Assembly: GCA_018340375.1 (NCBI GenBank)
Contig: JAFFJZ010000003.1
Span: 6,820,001 to 6,884,000 of the forward strand
Direction: 5' to 3'
Length of the DNA stretch: 64,000 nt
Origin: Gonatopus flavifemur
Lineage: Eukaryota > Arthropoda > Insecta > Hymenoptera > Dryinidae
This document shows positions 62,601 through 64,000 of this stretch, in pieces; within the stretch, counting starts at the first letter, position 1, and the number at the start of each line of letters is the position of its first letter. The translations under genes were made by a program, and so were the position numbers. The notes beneath the pieces are model-generated. The model worked only from the letters and a program-made list of their open reading frames with translations, was not told the origin of the DNA and did not search any database.

Positions 62601-64000
62601 AGGTATTAACGTTCATGAATTTAATAACAAGACTAGCGCTCATTGTGGGGTCTATTAAAGGAGGATACGTACACACAACAACCTTGGGCCAAAATTTATG
62701 ACGACGCCAGGAGAAGTTGACCATTTCATTTTAATTAGTTCCTATGCGCATAAACATCCACGGGACAACGCGAGTGGGTAATACATTAGAAACCTCAAAA
62801 TATGGATGTCGAGAGATAACCGGCAACAGACGAGATAAGTATTAAAGAGTTCATTTCGTTGGTAAACTCGTAATATGCGGGTTTGAACGGATCGCACTGC
62901 AATAGGAACAGCTAGTTCTATACCATAGCCCCTACTATATACCTTTGATGAACGAGAATCAACATTTCATTTCGTCCAGCTTTTAATCCTTGTAGAATGA
63001 GAAAAGACATTTCTCTTTTTTTGGGATAATTGAATGTAATTGAATTAAAAAACGAGGTGACTAGGATACAAATTTTATATATACGTTTGCGAGTCTCTCT
63101 TATGAGTATTCAAATCGGATGAATCTTAATGAACTTCGATTACAGGTTATCGGTAATTTCTTATTCGATAGTTATCTGATGCTCTGAATTCTTTCCGATT
63201 CTATTTCAAATTGGATAATAGCACGATGGCACGCTAATGGACGATGAGGACAGAAAATTCATGAAGTCCCATAACTTCGACTGAATTTGATTAGAATTGT
63301 TTGTTATCGAAGAAATCCTTCAATGTTCCAAGTCACGGAGGTGATAAAATCAGAGTTTCTTCCATTCACCTTCAGTGGAGTACACCAAATTGAAATATTA
63401 TATCACCAATTATGTATGATTCCCTTTTCCATCGAATGAAGCATTTCAATATATATTCGTTATGATCTAACGTATTTTTTCTCCTAGTACTACAATAACA
63501 TTAATAATATCCTAACCACAGAACATTCTACATTCAGTAATTTCCCTGGAGTATCTTTCGAAATGACCACATTTCTCTATTATACACCCAATGAATTCCT
63601 GTACTTTACGAACCAACGATCAAAAGCATTAAATAAATATATACACTGATCATTTACATCGCGTTACATACTTTCGAAAACAAACTTGATTCACACGAAT
63701 CGAACTATACAGAGAATTTGAATCGTCTAATGGAAAACACACAAATCACAAAAATTCAAAGCCCCGAATTTACGACTCATCGTAAAATGTGAATGTTCAA
63801 TAACAAGGAGAAGAGGTATTTATCTACAGATGAGAGGACAATTGAAGGCTAAATTGAAACCTTCAGCCGATGACGTGAAATAACAAACAAGCACTTTAAC
63901 GTGTTTGATCGAGAATTGGGAAACAAAATTTTGCATGAATTGTTTGGAACACAAGCCTGTTTTTCAATAGTGCACACGCAGGAGAATACAGACGGGGAAA
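56625..64000. other. AT-rich non-coding sequence, nothing firmly recognised
   Basis: Frames of up to 107 codons occur (for example at 60918-61238 and on the minus strand at 62107-62430) but have no family resemblance or splice support. A GC-richer stretch at about 58550-58660 ends in GCAG followed by GTAAAT and might be part of an untranslated exon on the plus strand. An AT half-copy of the 23-base palindrome lies near 61381. Confidence 0.4.

Noticed and set aside
1..64000. CRISPR arrays, operons, phage or plasmid modules
   Set aside because: There are no regularly spaced repeats, no dense gene arrays and no prokaryotic-type coding. Splice signals and composition indicate a eukaryotic nuclear genome.
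1..64000. Transposase or reverse-transcriptase genes to mobilise the MITEs
   Set aside because: No frame shows a DDE/D transposase or RT motif. Any autonomous partners must lie elsewhere.

Overview
This window looks like about 64 kb of AT-rich, intron-poor-in-signal nuclear DNA from an insect. I lean towards Hymenoptera because the sequence is AT-rich yet CpG is not depleted, it carries short TA-flanked Tc1/mariner-type MITEs, and its splice sites are of the GTGAGT and polypyrimidine-AG type. The order-level call is weak. There is no bacterial gene organisation. No open frame is longer than about 200 codons, and the longest ones are low-complexity pyrimidine tracts. No transposase, reverse transcriptase, rRNA, tRNA or CRISPR array could be recognised.

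The one stretch I would call coding with some confidence is a 198-base internal exon on the minus strand at 21051-21248. It has a clean acceptor, a GTGAGT donor, one fully open frame and 56% GC in AT-rich surroundings. It encodes a His- and Pro-rich, probably disordered segment whose family I do not recognise. A speculative minus-strand gene model joins it to an upstream start-codon exon at 47562-47626, which is phase-compatible, and to an Inr plus DPE core-promoter candidate near 48161. A possible downstream mini-exon lies at 18311-18356. On that model most of the window is intron, including one intron of about 26.3 kb. Several AG|GT junctions preceded by pyrimidine tracts resemble recursive-splicing ratchet points: the best is on the plus strand at 9775/9776, and weaker ones are on the minus strand at 26198/26199 and 4464/4465. 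The plus-strand site would need a different, plus-strand host transcript.

Region by region: 1-6.7 kb is non-coding with a CT/GA-rich block at 1.4-2.0 kb. 6.7-7.6 kb is a nest of inverted repeats, with a foldback element and a 162-bp MITE. 7.6-14.9 kb is non-coding with a (CGTT)n microsatellite and a pyrimidine-rich block containing the best ratchet-point candidate. 14.95-15.08 kb is a palindrome cluster. 15.1-21 kb is intron-like. 21.05-21.25 kb is the exon. 21.3-38.2 kb is intron-like. 38.2-40.2 kb carries two diverged copies of a GCAGCAAA-type repeat. 42.65-43.01 kb is purine-rich. 46.24-46.45 kb and 49.38-49.75 kb are two further TA-flanked MITEs, and the putative first exon and promoter sit between them. 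49.8-64 kb is mostly featureless AT-rich sequence with a few weak exon-like islands. I found no previously undescribed multi-gene system. The most informative leads are the orphan exon, the ratchet-point candidates and three unrelated TA-flanked MITE families.
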